From NCBI RefSeq assembly GCF_002356315.1, contig NZ_AP018164.1:2728001-2792000 (forward strand): a DNA stretch of 64,000 bases. The letters run 5' to 3'. Positions 48,300-61,054 of the stretch are shown here, in pieces. Positions within the stretch are counted from its first letter, which is position 1, and each line of letters starts with the position of its first letter. The stretch comes from Mycobacterium shigaense (GTDB taxonomy: Bacteria; Actinomycetota; Actinomycetes; Mycobacteriales; Mycobacteriaceae). The notes under the pieces are model-generated. The model made no database searches. It was not told where the DNA came from and saw nothing but the letters and a program-made list of their open reading frames with translations. The position numbers were made by a program, and so were the translations under genes.

Positions 48300-50384
48300 T
48301 CAACTCAAAAAGGTGTTGATCGCGTTAGCCAGGTCGGGGGAGGCCGAGGTGGCCAGGTTTTGGTAGCTGCCACCACTGATCTGGGCGACCGCCTCCCAAG
48401 TCGCGCGATCAGGGTCGCCGCCGAAGTCGATGACGTTGACCGCGATCGGCTTGGCCGGGTCGGCGCTGGTGCGCAGGAAATTCTGCAGGCCCGGACCGTC
48501 GAGGGATTGGTCGGTGTGCGGCCCCGCGGTGATCACCAATATCGAATTCGTCTGCCCGGCAACAAATTTGGCCTGCGCTTCTTGGTAGATCAAGCGCAGC
48601 GTGGTGAACGACACGGCCCCGCCCGGCGACGCATACTGCTTGTCCAGCGCGCCGGTCAGTGCCGACGTTCGGGGTTGCCCGTTGACCTGGTCGCCGAGCG
48701 GGCCGATCGCGACCTCGGAGCGACCCTCGTGACCGTCGAATGTCCACAACCCCAGGATTGCGCTGGGCGGCAGCGCCTTGATCTTGTCGCTCAGTGCGGC
48801 AATCACGTTGGCGAGCCTGGTCTTTCCGCCCTCCTCGCCGGGCATCGACTGGTCGAGCATGATGGTCGCGGCCGACCCACTGGACGGGGTCGCCATGGCG
48901 TCGGCCAGCGTGACACGCATGGTGTCGTCACCCATCGACAGCGTCGATCCCAGGGTGGCGAAACTGGTCACGGGGCTGCTCGGCGGATTGACGCCGTTGA
49001 CGCGGAACCCGGCCTTGGCCAGTTTCGCGAGCTGCTCGGGCTTGCGCATGTAGTGCGTGAACTCGCTGGCCGCCGAGGTCTGCTCCGACGACAGCCACGA
49101 GCCACTGAGCAACACCGTCGGATAATCGGCGACCGGGGTCGGCCCGGACGGCAGCCAGGAGGCCAGCGTGTTCTTCGCGTCGGCCAGTGACTGGCCGCGC
49201 TGGAACAGCTGCTGCTCGGTGGTGATCACCGCGTGCACCGGCGATGTCGCAGCGTCACCGGGCTTGAGCAGCACATTCATCGCTTCGGCCAGCGAGTTGT
49301 CCGCCAGCTTGGGTTGCCCGTTCAGCACGCCGCGCAGCGCGGCCGTCCCCTGCGTCGCGGGCGCACCGGGTGGCGCCGACGCGGCCGCCACCGCCTCACC
49401 GGCCAGGTATGCGGCGTCGCTGTTGCCGCGGGTCGGCAGCGCCAGCCGCAGCGAGCCCCAGCCGGGCAGGTTCACACCCGCCAGGGAGTTCGGGCTGGAC
49501 TGCAGCCCGGGCAGCGCCCCCCAGCCCTGGTTGGACAACGCGTGCTGCAGCTCGGGCCGCAGCGCGAGCAGTACCGGCGACGTCACCAGCGAGCGGCTGT
49601 CGCTGATCGTCTTCTGACCGGCCACGGCGCTCAGGCGCGCGGCGGACACCGAGCTGCCAGGGATCCACAGGGCCGGCTGGCCGCCCAGCTCGGCGGACCA
49701 CCTGCCGATGAATCCGGCCACGACGGCGTCGGAGCCGGCGGGCTTGACTTCGACCACCATGCAGTGGTCGCCGACCGGCCGAGCCGTCGAGTTATAGCTC
49801 TCCGCGAGCTGCTGCACCTGATCGGCGATCGACGAGTCGACAACGACGGAGACCGCCTCTTTGCCGCCGACGCAACGCGCGGCTGCCTGCTCCGAGCGAT
49901 GGGAGAGCGCGTCGCCGAAAAAACTCCACAGGATGACGGTGCCGACCACCACGACGACGGCGACCAGCGCGACGATCACGCCGATGCTGACTCCGCGTCG
50001 GCCGCTGGTGCTGCGGTGACCGCCCCGCCAGTCGCTGAGCATCCGGCGCTTACCGCCGAACAGACCCATGCCGGCCGGCGCCGGTGGGGGGCCCGCCGGG
50101 CCTGCGGGTCGGGGCGGGAATTCGGGGTATTCGTCGTCGGCCGGGCCGACGGCCAGGGCATCGTCTTCGCCGTAGCGATCCTCATCCACGGCGAAGTCCG
50201 CGTCGGCGAAGTCCGCGTCGGCGAAGTCCGCGTCGGCGAAGTCCGCGTCGGCGAAGTCGTCCTCCGCGAAGTCGTCGTACCCGCGATCGGCATCGAGGTG
50301 GCGGGCCGCGTAGTCGTCGGCGGCGGCATCGTCTTCCGGCTCGCGGACGGAGTCCCCGGGTTCGGGCCTGCTGTGCCTACCCAT
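48300..50384 (-). CDS. Membrane-anchored VWA-domain protein (Rv1836c-like)
   Basis: A 694-residue protein: an acidic, repetitive cytosolic N-terminus (about 1-100), one membrane helix (about 129-154), an extracytoplasmic solute-binding-like region (about 170-470) and a C-terminal von Willebrand A domain (about 510-694; IMLDQSMPGEE is a MIDAS-like variant in which the classic DxSxS is DQSMP). Such proteins may sense or assemble envelope components; the function is unknown. The N-terminus includes a tandem FADAD repeat not seen in the M. tuberculosis protein as I remember it. Confidence 0.88.
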   Translation of the reverse strand: MGRHSRPEPGDSVREPEDDAAADDYAARHLDADRGYDDFAEDDFADADFADADFADADFADADFAVDEDRYGEDDALAVGPADDEYPEFPPRPAGPAGPPPAPAGMGLFGGKRRMLSDWRGGHRSTSGRRGVSIGVIVALVAVVVVVGTVILWSFFGDALSHRSEQAAARCVGGKEAVSVVVDSSIADQVQQLAESYNSTARPVGDHCMVVEVKPAGSDAVVAGFIGRWSAELGGQPALWIPGSSVSAARLSAVAGQKTISDSRSLVTSPVLLALRPELQHALSNQGWGALPGLQSSPNSLAGVNLPGWGSLRLALPTRGNSDAAYLAGEAVAAASAPPGAPATQGTAALRGVLNGQPKLADNSLAEAMNVLLKPGDAATSPVHAVITTEQQLFQRGQSLADAKNTLASWLPSGPTPVADYPTVLLSGSWLSSEQTSAASEFTHYMRKPEQLAKLAKAGFRVNGVNPPSSPVTSFATLGSTLSMGDDTMRVTLADAMATPSSGSAATIMLDQSMPGEEGGKTRLANVIAALSDKIKALPPSAILGLWTFDGHEGRSEVAIGPLGDQVNGQPRTSALTGALDKQYASPGGAVSFTTLRLIYQEAQAKFVAGQTNSILVITAGPHTDQSLDGPGLQNFLRTSADPAKPIAVNVIDFGGDPDRATWEAVAQISGGSYQNLATSASPDLANAINTFLS
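50191..50250 (-). repeat. Tandem 15-bp repeat encoding FADAD
   Basis: Four perfect copies of gcgaagtccgcgtcg are followed by two degenerate copies to about 50280. They lie within the VWA-protein gene. On the minus strand they encode repeated Phe-Ala-Asp-Ala-Asp. The unit is a multiple of three, so copy-number change keeps the frame and would vary the length of the acidic tail. Confidence 0.9.
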
Positions 50385-50483
50385 GCCGGTGCCCGCTGCC
50401 TTTCTGCCGTGTCATCGTCGTACTTGTGCCGACAGCGGCGCAGCGACTGACCACGAGACGCATTGCCGCAGGTTGCACCCGCA

Positions 50484-52670
50484 TCAGTCGCGCGCGCGAG
50501 CCTTGAATTCGCGACGGCGCCGATGCAGGATCGGCTCGGTGTAGCCGTTGGGCTGCCGACCGCCGGACAGGATCAGCTCCTGCGCGGCGGCAAACGCGAT
50601 GCTGTCGTCGAAGTTCGGCGCCATCGCCCGGTACGCCGCGTCACCGGCGTTTTGCTGGTCCACCAGCGGCGCCATCCGCTCCAGGCTGGCCCGCACGTCC
50701 TCCTCGGTGATCACGCCGTGGCGCAGCCAGTTGGCCAGCAGCTGGCTGGAGATCCGCAGCGTGGCGCGGTCCTCCATCAGCGCGACGTTGTGGATGTCGG
50801 GCACCTTCGAGCAGCCGACACCCTGCTCCACCCAGCGCACCACGTAGCCGAGGATGGACTGACAGTTGTTGTCGAGTTCTTCGCGCACTTCCTCCGGGGC
50901 CCAGGCCAATTCCTTGGCCAGCGGGATGGTCAGCAACTCGTCGATGTTGGTGCGCTTCTGGCCCGCGAGCTCCTCCTGGACGGCGCCCACGTCGACGTAG
51001 TGGTAGTGCATCGCGTGCAGGGTGGCGGCCGTCGGGGAGGGCACCCACGCGGTGGTGGCCCCGGCCTTGGGCTGGCCGATCTTCTGCTCGACCATGTCGG
51101 CCATCAGTTCGGTCATGGCCCACATGCCCTTGCCGATCTGGGCCCTGCCCTTGAAGCCGGCCGCCAGGCCGGTGTCGACATTGGCGTCCTCGTAGGCCTT
51201 GATCCAGGTGCTGTTCTTCATCGCACCCTTGCGGATCATCGGGCCGGCCTCCATCGAGGTGTGGATCTCATCGCCGGTGCGGTCCAGGAACCCGGTGTTG
51301 ATGAACACCACCCGGTCGGCGGCGGCCTTGATGCACGCCTTGAGGTTGAGCGTGGTGCGGCGTTCCTCGTCCATGATGCCGACCTTGAGGGTGCCCTGCG
51401 GCAAGCCCAGCACGTCTTCGACGCGGCTGAACAACTCGCAGGTGAAGGCGACTTCCTCGGGGCCGTGCATCTTGGGCTTGACGATGTAGACCGAGCCGGT
51501 GCGGCTGTTGGTCAGCGGGCCGTTGGCGTCGCCGGTCTTGAGGCCGTGGATCGCGGTGACCCCGGTGAACAGGGCGTCCATGATCCCTTCGAACACCTCG
51601 ATTCCGTCGGCGTCGACGATCGCGTCGTTGGTCATCAGGTGGCCGACGTTGCGGACGAACAGCAGGCTGCGACCGGGCACGGTCAGCTCGCCGCCGTCCG
51701 GCGTGGTGTAGGTGCGGTCGGCGTTGAGCACGCGGGTGAAGGTCTTGCCGTCCTTCTTGACGTCCTCGGCGAGGTCGCCCTTGTTCAGTCCCAGCCAGTT
51801 GCGGTAGCCGATGACCTTGTCGTCGGCGTCCACGGCGGTCACCGAGTCCTCGAAGTCCATGATCGTGGTGATCGCCGATTCCAGGACCACGTCCTTGATG
51901 CCGGCGGCGTCGGTCTTGCCGACGGGGGACTGCGGGTCGATGAGGATCTCGATGTGCAGGCCGTGATTGACCAGCAGCACCGACCAGTTGGGGGAGCCGA
52001 GTTCGCCCGTGTACCCGACGAACTTCTCGGGGCTGGCCAACGCGGTGGTCTGGTCGCCGAGGGTGATCTGCAGCTGGCCGTCGGTGATGCTCAGCCCGGT
52101 CGCGTCGGTCCAGGAGCCCGCTGCCAACGGCACCGCCTGGTCGAGGAACTTGCGCGCGTAGGCGATCACCTTGTCGCCGCGCACCGTGTTGTAGCTGGTG
52201 CCCTTCTCGGCGCCGTCGGTCTCCGGGATGACATCGGTGCCGTACAAGGCGTCGTACAGCGAGCCCCACCGCGCATTGGCGGCGTTCAGCGCGAACCGGG
52301 CATTGAGCACCGGCACCACCAGCTGCGGTCCGGCGGTCGTGGTGATCTCGTCGTCGACGCCCGAGGTGGTGATCGTGAAGTCCGCGGGTTCGGGGAGCAG
52401 GTAGCCGATTTCGGTGAGGAACTGACGGTAGGCGTCGATGTCGAGGGGTTCGATCACGCGCTGCCGGTGCCACTTGTCGATCTGGGCCTGCAGCTGGTCG
52501 CGCCGGGCCAGTAGATCCTGGTTCTGCGGGGTGAGGTCGGTGACCACCTTGTCGACCCCCGCCCAGAAGCTGTCCGCGTCGATGCCGGTGCCGGGCAGGG
52601 CCTCGTTATTGACGAAGTCGTAAAGGACTCGGGCCACGCGTAAATTACCCGCGGAGACGCGGTCGGTCAT
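50484..52670 (-). CDS. glcB: Malate synthase G
   Basis: A 728-residue single-domain-chain malate synthase, condensing glyoxylate and acetyl-CoA to malate in the glyoxylate shunt. Typical blocks are [21 protein letters not shown] (Mg2+/glyoxylate site), [19 protein letters not shown] and the catalytic-base region [15 protein letters not shown] chose the ATG at 52670 ([11 protein letters not shown]) with gaggag upstream; the open frame above it is spurious. It is 13 residues shorter at the C-terminus than the M. tuberculosis protein (741). The toxin-antitoxin pair and PE_PGRS34 that I recall upstream of it there are missing. Confidence 0.97.
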   Translation of the reverse strand: MTDRVSAGNLRVARVLYDFVNNEALPGTGIDADSFWAGVDKVVTDLTPQNQDLLARRDQLQAQIDKWHRQRVIEPLDIDAYRQFLTEIGYLLPEPADFTITTSGVDDEITTTAGPQLVVPVLNARFALNAANARWGSLYDALYGTDVIPETDGAEKGTSYNTVRGDKVIAYARKFLDQAVPLAAGSWTDATGLSITDGQLQITLGDQTTALASPEKFVGYTGELGSPNWSVLLVNHGLHIEILIDPQSPVGKTDAAGIKDVVLESAITTIMDFEDSVTAVDADDKVIGYRNWLGLNKGDLAEDVKKDGKTFTRVLNADRTYTTPDGGELTVPGRSLLFVRNVGHLMTNDAIVDADGIEVFEGIMDALFTGVTAIHGLKTGDANGPLTNSRTGSVYIVKPKMHGPEEVAFTCELFSRVEDVLGLPQGTLKVGIMDEERRTTLNLKACIKAAADRVVFINTGFLDRTGDEIHTSMEAGPMIRKGAMKNSTWIKAYEDANVDTGLAAGFKGRAQIGKGMWAMTELMADMVEQKIGQPKAGATTAWVPSPTAATLHAMHYHYVDVGAVQEELAGQKRTNIDELLTIPLAKELAWAPEEVREELDNNCQSILGYVVRWVEQGVGCSKVPDIHNVALMEDRATLRISSQLLANWLRHGVITEEDVRASLERMAPLVDQQNAGDAAYRAMAPNFDDSIAFAAAQELILSGGRQPNGYTEPILHRRRREFKARARD

Positions 52671-52923
52671 GTTTCTCCTCCAAAATTGCTTCATTGGTCC
52701 CATTCGCCCGCGACTGGCCCCAACTAGCTATGCCACCAGCCTACCGGCCGGCAGCCCGAACGAGCGTATCCTCCCAGCCCGCAACAGCAGGTCAAGGCGA
52801 GGCTGACCGAGTCCGCCCGGGACGACTCGACCGCGCCGATCGATCGCTTGCCGGCAACGCATCCACTACGGGCCGAAACGCTGGTCGCCAGCATCTGCGG
52901 CGCACCGGCGCCGTTCAATCATA

Positions 52924-52945
52924 GGGCCTGCCCGGCGGGCGGCCC
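52924..52945 (-). terminator. Possible hairpin after the CNNM gene pair
   Basis: Read leftwards, GGGCCGCCC and GGGCAGGCCC can pair (nine pairs with one bulge), 11 bases beyond the stop of the 52956-53996 gene. No T-run follows. The 285 bases between this gene and glcB contain no other feature I can support apart from the glcB ribosome site. Confidence 0.35.
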
Positions 52946-52955
52946 GACGGCCGGC

Positions 52956-53996
52956 TCACTGAGCGTCGCGCATGCTGCCGACCAGATCCCCCACCAGGTC
53001 CTCCATCGCCACCATGGCCACCACGGCATCGTTGTCGGTCACCAAGGCCAGATGGCTGTTGCTGCGGCGCATCCGGGAGAGGGCATCGGCCAGCGCCAGC
53101 GACCTCGGCACCCGGGGCAGCGGGCGAACCAATGCCAGGTCGATCACCGTCTTCGGATCGTCGCCGAGGGTCAGCATGTCTTTGATGTGCAGATAGCCGA
53201 TGAACGTCCCCTCCCGGGTCGCCACCGGGAAGCGGGAGTAGCCGGTGTCGGCCAGCGCGGCTTCGACATCCCCGATCGTGGGCCCGGACCCCGGCGCGGC
53301 GACCGGCACCGCTCGCACATCGGTCAGGGCTCTGGCCACATCGCCGACCACCCGGGTGCGGATCTGCAGCGCCCGGGTCAACCGGGTGTGCTCCTCGGGG
53401 TCCAGCAAGCCTTCCGACACCGACTCGGCGATCATCGCGCTGAGCTCGGCGGGGGACACCGTGATGTCCAGCTCATCCTTGGGTTCGGTGCCCAGCGCCC
53501 GCAGGATCGCGTTGGCGCATTTGTTGTAGAACACGATGAACGGCCGGGCGACCCGCACGTAGGCCAGATACGGCGGCACCAGCAGCATCGCGGTCCGCTC
53601 GGGCCCGGCCAGGGCGATGTTCTTGGGCACCATCTCGCCCAGCAGCACATGGAGCGTCACCGCCAGCGCGAGCGCGATGATGAACGACAACGTGTGCACC
53701 AGCGCGGGGTGCATGGCGGTGAGCCCGAACGCCGAATGCAACAGGCTGGCGACCGACGATTCCCCGATCCGGCCGAGCAGCAGCGACGCGACGGTGACGC
53801 CCAGCTGCGAGCCGGCCAGCATGGACGACAGCTGTTCGCCGGCGCGAATCACTCTGACCGCCCGGACCTTGCCCTGCTCGGCCAGCGCCTCGAGGCGGTC
53901 CCGCCGCGCCGAGATCAGCGAGAACTCCGCGGCCACGAAGAAGGCGTTGGCCGCGATCAGCAGCAGCGCGAGCAGCACCCCGAACGCGTTGTTCAT
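52956..53996 (-). CDS. CNNM/HlyC-type membrane protein with CBS domains (Rv1841c-like)
   Basis: A 346-residue protein with a DUF21 membrane domain of about four helices (1-170) and a tandem CBS pair (about 205-330; the second block is [20 protein letters not shown]). It lacks the C-terminal CorC_HlyC domain of its neighbour. Such proteins transport or sense Mg2+/Co2+. The ATG overlaps the stop of the upstream paralogue (ATGA), so the two probably form a heteromer. Confidence 0.9.
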   Translation of the reverse strand: MNNAFGVLLALLLIAANAFFVAAEFSLISARRDRLEALAEQGKVRAVRVIRAGEQLSSMLAGSQLGVTVASLLLGRIGESSVASLLHSAFGLTAMHPALVHTLSFIIALALAVTLHVLLGEMVPKNIALAGPERTAMLLVPPYLAYVRVARPFIVFYNKCANAILRALGTEPKDELDITVSPAELSAMIAESVSEGLLDPEEHTRLTRALQIRTRVVGDVARALTDVRAVPVAAPGSGPTIGDVEAALADTGYSRFPVATREGTFIGYLHIKDMLTLGDDPKTVIDLALVRPLPRVPRSLALADALSRMRRSNSHLALVTDNDAVVAMVAMEDLVGDLVGSMRDAQ

Positions 53997-55363
53997 GACG
54001 CGCCCCGTCCCGCGGTCGATTCGGCGCGGGTGCCCAGCTCGGTCAGCTCGAGCACGTCGATGCGGTGGCCGTCCATCTGCACCACCGTCGCGCGCCAGCG
54101 CAGCGAATCGTTGGGCAGGCCGTCCCCGTCCCGGCCGCGCAGTTCGACCGTTTCACCGGCCGCCGGGATATGGCCGAGTTCGCGCAGCACCAGCCCGCCG
54201 ATCGTCTCGTAGGGCCCTTCCGGCGCCCGGAAACCGGTGGCGAGAGCGACCTCGTCGATACGCAGCAGGCCCGAAACCCGCCAGCCGCTGCCGGCGAGCA
54301 CCACGTCCGGTGTGGCGTCGTCGTGCTCGTCACGGACGTCGCCGACGATCTCTTCGATCAGGTCCTCGAGGGTGACAATGCCGGCGGTACCGCCGTATTC
54401 ATCGACGACCATCGCCGTCTGCAGGTCGTTGCCCCGGATTTCCGCCATCACCGCGTCGCCGTCCAGGGTCGACGGAACCACCGGGACGGGCTGGGCGACT
54501 CTGGCCAGCAGCGTCCGCCCGCGCTCGGCCCGCGGAATCTTGAGCACCTGCTTGACGTGGACGATCCCAACGGTCTCGTCCAGGTCGCCGTCGACGATAG
54601 GGAAGCGGGAGAACCCCGACTCGACGGCCGTGGCGATCAGATCGCTGACCGTGTCGTCGGTCTGCAGTGCCACGATCTTGGAACGCGGCGTCATGAGCTC
54701 CTCGGCGGTCAGCGCGCCGAACTGCAGCGAGCGCCGCACCAGCGCAGCCGTCGCGGGGTCCAGGGCCCCGCTGCGCGCCGAGGTCCGCACCAGCGACAGC
54801 AACTCCTGCGGCGAGCGTGCCGACCGCAGCTCCTCGGCCGGCTCGATGCCGAACTTGCGCACCAACCAGTTCGCCGCGCCGTTGGTCAACCGGATCACCG
54901 GGGTGAGCAACCGCGAGAACAACATCTGGACGCTGACCACCGCACGCGCCGTCGACAGGGGGCGCGCCACCGCGAGGTATTTCGGAACCAGCTCGCCGAA
55001 GACCATCGACACCGACGTCACCAGCAGCATGACCAGGAACGCCATGATGCCGTCGCCGACCGGGTCGGGGACCCCGAGCGCGTCCAGCCACGGATGCGGC
55101 AGATCGGCGACCATGGGTTCGGTCAGGTAACCGGTCACCAGCGTCGTGATCGAGATGCCGAGTTGCGCGCCGGACAGCTCGAACGACAGGTTGTTCTGGG
55201 CGCGCTGGATCAGGCGATCGCGGCGCCCGCCCCGGCGCGCGTTGGCGTCGACCGCGGCGCGGTCCAGCGCCGTCAGCGAGAACTCGGCCGCGACGAACAC
55301 CGCGTTGCCGAAGATGAGCAGCGCAATAGCCGCCACGCTGACGAGGGTGGAGGTGAGGTTCAT
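53993..55363 (-). CDS. CNNM/CorC-type divalent-metal membrane protein (Rv1842c-like)
   Basis: A 456-residue protein: DUF21 membrane domain (about 1-195), two CBS domains (about 215-340, with [10 protein letters not shown] and [24 protein letters not shown]) and the C-terminal CorC_HlyC domain (about 355-440). The full architecture matches bacterial magnesium exporters of the MpfA/CorC type. It is followed by the shorter paralogue. No PE_PGRS gene is found nearby. A gap of 173 bases to guaB1 carries no other gene. Confidence 0.92.
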   Translation of the reverse strand: MNLTSTLVSVAAIALLIFGNAVFVAAEFSLTALDRAAVDANARRGGRRDRLIQRAQNNLSFELSGAQLGISITTLVTGYLTEPMVADLPHPWLDALGVPDPVGDGIMAFLVMLLVTSVSMVFGELVPKYLAVARPLSTARAVVSVQMLFSRLLTPVIRLTNGAANWLVRKFGIEPAEELRSARSPQELLSLVRTSARSGALDPATAALVRRSLQFGALTAEELMTPRSKIVALQTDDTVSDLIATAVESGFSRFPIVDGDLDETVGIVHVKQVLKIPRAERGRTLLARVAQPVPVVPSTLDGDAVMAEIRGNDLQTAMVVDEYGGTAGIVTLEDLIEEIVGDVRDEHDDATPDVVLAGSGWRVSGLLRIDEVALATGFRAPEGPYETIGGLVLRELGHIPAAGETVELRGRDGDGLPNDSLRWRATVVQMDGHRIDVLELTELGTRAESTAGRGAS

Positions 55364-55536
55364 GACCGGCCCGTCATCGGGACGGGCCCGAAGGCCCCGA
55401 CGGGTGCCTGCGGCACGTCATCCCTTTCGCTCATCTAGCTTTCGGGCCGAGCAGCACGCTGCTTGGGCCAGTGATATCACCGGAATTCACATGGTAGCGA
55501 AGGCATCCGGCAGGGCAGGGGCGACGTGCCGCGGGT

Positions 55537-58465
<2,929 letters not shown>

Positions 58466-58568
58466 GTCTTCGCCTCTCAGGTCGGAGAACTTAATTTCGG
58501 TAGCGACTCCGACCTCACTGTGGCACAGCGCGGTGATCGTCGCTCAACGTGTTCGGCCCTCGCCCGCG

Positions 58569-59519
58569 TCAGAGGTTGAACAGCCGCTGCAGCTCCGTGA
58601 GCCAGGGCACGGCGAGCGCGATGGTCGGCACCACGAATATCGCGGCCGCGGTCAGGTAGGCGCTCGCCGAGAGCAGCCGGCTGTTTCCGTTCCCGGCGAG
58701 CCGGCGGACTCGTACCACGGTGCTCGGGCCGGTCGCGGCCAGTGCGCCCGACGGGGCGCGGCCCGACGCGCAGGCCACCAGTGCGCGGGCCAGGGGAGTG
58801 CGTCCGGTGGCTCGAACCGCGGCGTCGTCGGCAAGCAGCTCGACCAGCAGTTGCACCGCACGCAGCGCGTTGGCGCTGCGGACCAGGCGCGGGAAGGCGG
58901 CGTGCACCGCGGTGAACGCCTCCAGCACGAGGTCGTGCCTGGCCCGCAGATGGGCCCGTTCGTGGGTCAGGATGGCCGCCACCTCGTCGTCGTCGAGCGC
59001 TTTCAGGGTTCCCTCGCTGACCACGACGCGGCTGCGCACACCCGGCAGGCAGTAGGCGAGCGGTTGCGCGACGTCCAATACGCGCAGATCGCGGGTGCGC
59101 GAGCAGGGCCGGGTCAGGGCCGCCGCATGGCCGACGTCGACCAGGTCGACCACCATGCGGTGGTGGGCGCGGCGGCGCCGGTTGGCGATGGCCACCCGCA
59201 GCAACGCGACGCCCAGCCGCGCGCCGATGAGCACGGTCACGGCGAACACCGCGACATAGACGGTCCACCGCGGCCAGCCGAGCCGGACGGCCGCTCCCAG
59301 GACGCTGGCGGTGGGTCGGCCGTCGGCGCCCGGCATCAGCACCCGGGTGGCGATACCGAGGCCCGCGCTGAATGCGGAGAGGACCGCGGCCAGGGCGATC
59401 GCCTGCCACAACACCATCGCGGCGCGGGGGGCGCGCAGCGGCCAGCTCGCTCGGGCTAGCAGTGCCGGGACTGGACCGGCCAGCAGCACCGCCAGGATGG
59501 TGAAGGCCAGCGCGGTCAC
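58569..59519 (-). CDS. blaR: BlaR1/M56-type membrane metallopeptidase (Rv1845c)
   Basis: A 316-residue membrane protein with zinc-binding HERAH (HExxH) near residue 187 and four or so membrane helices. It has no penicillin-sensor domain, unlike staphylococcal BlaR1. In M. tuberculosis the pair with BlaI responds to beta-lactams and to respiratory inhibition, and the peptidase degrades BlaI. I chose GTG at 59519, 14 bases after blaI, which gives the M. tuberculosis length of 316; the longer open frame through blaI is not coding. Confidence 0.92.
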   Translation of the reverse strand: MTALAFTILAVLLAGPVPALLARASWPLRAPRAAMVLWQAIALAAVLSAFSAGLGIATRVLMPGADGRPTASVLGAAVRLGWPRWTVYVAVFAVTVLIGARLGVALLRVAIANRRRRAHHRMVVDLVDVGHAAALTRPCSRTRDLRVLDVAQPLAYCLPGVRSRVVVSEGTLKALDDDEVAAILTHERAHLRARHDLVLEAFTAVHAAFPRLVRSANALRAVQLLVELLADDAAVRATGRTPLARALVACASGRAPSGALAATGPSTVVRVRRLAGNGNSRLLSASAYLTAAAIFVVPTIALAVPWLTELQRLFNL

Positions 59520-59533
59520 ACCGTAAGTGTCCC

Positions 59534-59950
59534 TCAGCCCTCCGTGGTAGCGCCAGCGGGCGCCGTATTGCGTTGGTTCGCTTCCAGTTCGGCGAGCGCA
59601 CGTCGCAGCGCCTCGGCCTCGTCGGCGCCAACCCGCTCGACGAAGTGCACCAGGGCGGCCTGCCGGCCGCCCGAATCCTCGGCCTGGTCGAGCGCATCGA
59701 CCATCAGCCCGGCGACCAGCTCGTCGCGGCCATGAACGGGCGCGTACCGGTGCGCCCGGTCGTCGCGGATCTGCGACACGAGATTCTTCTTTGCCAGGCG
59801 CTGCAGGACGGTCATCACCGTCGTGTAGGCCAGGTCGCGACGCGCCGACAGCGCCTCGTGCACCTGGCGGACCGTCTGCGCCTCCGACATGGACCACAAG
59901 TGATCCATAACCGCACGTTCGAGTTCCCCCAGCCGTGTCAGCTTGGCCAT
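59534..59950 (-). CDS. blaI: BlaI-type transcriptional repressor
   Basis: A 138-residue winged-helix repressor (LGELERAVMDHLWS, TVRQVHEALSARRDLAYTTVMTVLQRLAKK) with a C-terminal dimerisation region, the same length as Rv1846c. It represses blaC, the blaIR genes and, in M. tuberculosis, ATP synthase genes. The ATG at 59950 lies 45 bases from a matching palindrome. It forms an operon with the M56 peptidase. It diverges from an iron-regulated small RNA. Confidence 0.95.
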   Translation of the reverse strand: MAKLTRLGELERAVMDHLWSMSEAQTVRQVHEALSARRDLAYTTVMTVLQRLAKKNLVSQIRDDRAHRYAPVHGRDELVAGLMVDALDQAEDSGGRQAALVHFVERVGADEAEALRRALAELEANQRNTAPAGATTEG

Positions 59951-59994
59951 AGTTCGTTCATCTCCATCAGGGTCGAAACCAGCGTACTCCGGCT

Positions 59995-60011
59995 TACTAC
60001 GAATCGTCGTA
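59995..60011. promoter_or_regulatory. Candidate BlaI operator
   Basis: TACTACGAATCGTCGTA is a near-perfect palindrome (TAC-ACGA/TCGT-GTA, one mismatch pair) 44 bases upstream of blaI. The TAC/GTA ends agree with BlaI/MecI-family sites. It fits autorepression of blaI. Confidence 0.7.
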
Positions 60012-60094
60012 ACGTCGACGGGGCAATTGCTGTTCCCCGCCGCCAGCCCTCAACGCCCCGTCGCGCCTGGCCAACACATTACGCCAAAAGGCTC

Positions 60095-60124
60095 TTGCAA
60101 AATTAGGGCAGCCTTGCCTATGCT
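60095..60124 (+). promoter_or_regulatory. Promoter with IdeR (iron) box for the MrsI-like small RNA
   Basis: TTGCAA (60095-60100) and TATGCT (60119-60124) are spaced by 18 bases. Between and over them lies TTAGGGCAGCCTTGCCTAT (60103-60121), which matches the IdeR box consensus TTAGGTTAGGCTAACCTAA at 12-13 of 19 positions and is itself a palindrome in TTAGGxxAGxCTxxCCTA style. IdeR-Fe2+ binding here would block the promoter, so transcription should rise in iron starvation. Confidence 0.75.
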
Positions 60125-60130
60125 GATCGT

Positions 60131-60234
60131 GGTCGAGCGATAAATGACCGCCGGAGCGTCCTGAGGGCTGCAGTGACCCCCGGTCTACTCGATCGGCGAG
60201 CCCCGTGCCTGTGCGCACGGGGCTCGCCTGTTTT
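60131..60234 (+). ncRNA. mrsI: Iron-regulated small RNA, MrsI-like
   Basis: The predicted transcript of about 104 nucleotides starts seven bases after the -10 and ends in a strong intrinsic terminator. Its 5' domain closes with a 7-bp helix (60131-60137 with 60188-60194, one G-U) enclosing a GACCG/CGGTC helix. There is no open reading frame of note. In M. tuberculosis the sRNA MrsI (ncRv11846) sits at this place, between Rv1846c and Rv1847, is IdeR-controlled and represses iron-storage mRNAs. Position, promoter, size and terminator all agree. I could not compare primary sequences directly. Confidence 0.8.
60196..60234 (+). terminator. Intrinsic terminator of the MrsI-like RNA
   Basis: A perfect 13-bp stem (60196-60208 with 60215-60227) has a 6-base loop and is followed by CTGTTTT. 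It is the only hairpin in the window with a T-tract of this quality. It ends 50 bases before the thioesterase start, so that gene needs its own promoter or read-through. Confidence 0.9.
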
Positions 60235-60284
60235 ACCCGGACGACAGTGCCGGTACGCCACGCCGCATGGTGTAGACACAAAAC

Positions 60285-60698
60285 GTGCCCACACCACCGG
60301 ACGCCGCCCTGCCCGAGTTCACCGCGCCCTTCGACACCGAGCTGGGACTGCGGTTCACCGAACTCAGTCCGGACGGTGCCCGCGCGCAGCTCGAGGTGAC
60401 GCCAAAACTGCTGCAGCCGATGGGCCTGGTGCACGGCGGCGTCTACTGCTCGATGATCGAGAGCATGGCCAGCGTCTCGGCCTACGTGTGGCTGTCCGGA
60501 TATGGCGGCGGCGACGTCGTCGGTGTGAACAACAACACCGACTTTCTGCGTTCCATCGGCTCGGGCACGGTCTACGGCGCCTCCGAGCCGATTCACCGCG
60601 GCCGCCGTCAGCAGCTGTGGCTGGTGACCATCACCGACGACGCCGATCGCGTCGTCGCGCGGGGACAGGTCCGACTGCAGAATCTCGAAGCCCGCTGA
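60285..60698 (+). CDS. PaaI-type hotdog thioesterase (Rv1847-like)
   Basis: A 137-residue hotdog-fold protein with the family motif [15 protein letters not shown] near residue 47 and NNNTDFLRS near 84. It hydrolyses an acyl-CoA thioester, probably aromatic or long-chain; the substrate is unknown. The start is GTG at 60285. It is preceded by the iron-regulated small RNA and its terminator and followed, 53 bases later, by ureA. Confidence 0.9.
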   Translation: MPTPPDAALPEFTAPFDTELGLRFTELSPDGARAQLEVTPKLLQPMGLVHGGVYCSMIESMASVSAYVWLSGYGGGDVVGVNNNTDFLRSIGSGTVYGASEPIHRGRRQQLWLVTITDDADRVVARGQVRLQNLEAR

Positions 60699-60751
60699 GG
60701 CTCAGCCAGTTCCGCACGCCTCATCGCGGGCGGCATGGCAGGATCGAAAAC

Positions 60752-61054
60752 ATGCGCTTGACGCCGCACGAACAGGAGCGATTGCTGTTGTCCTACGCCG
60801 CCGAATTGGCTCGCCGCCGCCGAGCCCGGGGCTTGCGGCTGAATCATCCGGAGGCGATCGCGATCATCACCGATCACATCCTGGAAGGAGCGCGCGACGG
60901 CCGCACCGTCGCGGACCTGATGGCCAGCGGCTGCGACGTGCTCAGCCGTGACGACGTAATGGAGGGCGTCCCGGAGATGCTCGCCGACGTGCAGGTCGAA
61001 GCGACGTTCCCGGACGGCACCAAGCTGGTCACCGTCCACCACCCGATACCATGA
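60752..61054 (+). CDS. ureA: Urease gamma subunit
   Basis: A 100-residue UreA with [20 protein letters not shown] and the conserved [21 protein letters not shown] block. With UreB and UreC it forms the (alpha-beta-gamma)3 urease, which hydrolyses urea to ammonia and CO2 in the cytosol. It is the first gene of the urease operon. The stop overlaps ureB by four bases. Confidence 0.97.
   Translation: MRLTPHEQERLLLSYAAELARRRRARGLRLNHPEAIAIITDHILEGARDGRTVADLMASGCDVLSRDDVMEGVPEMLADVQVEATFPDGTKLVTVHHPIP

Noticed and set aside
50191..50280. Short regular repeats that might suggest a CRISPR array
   Set aside because: The units are contiguous 15-mers without spacers and lie inside a coding frame; no CRISPR array or cas gene is seen in the window.
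50463..52514. 683-codon ORF antisense to glcB
   Set aside because: It is a typical high-G+C shadow frame, has no domain, and lies opposite a certain enzyme gene.
54065..55438. 457-codon ORF antisense to the CNNM gene (and similar long frames elsewhere)
   Set aside because: Arg/Gly/Pro/His-rich composition without motif; the opposite strand encodes recognisable DUF21/CBS domains.
60120..60143. Seven-codon ORF (ATG CTG ATC GTG...) upstream of the thioesterase gene
   Set aside because: Its ATG lies within the predicted -10/IdeR box, before the transcription start, and there is no ribosome site; the region is better explained as the small RNA promoter.
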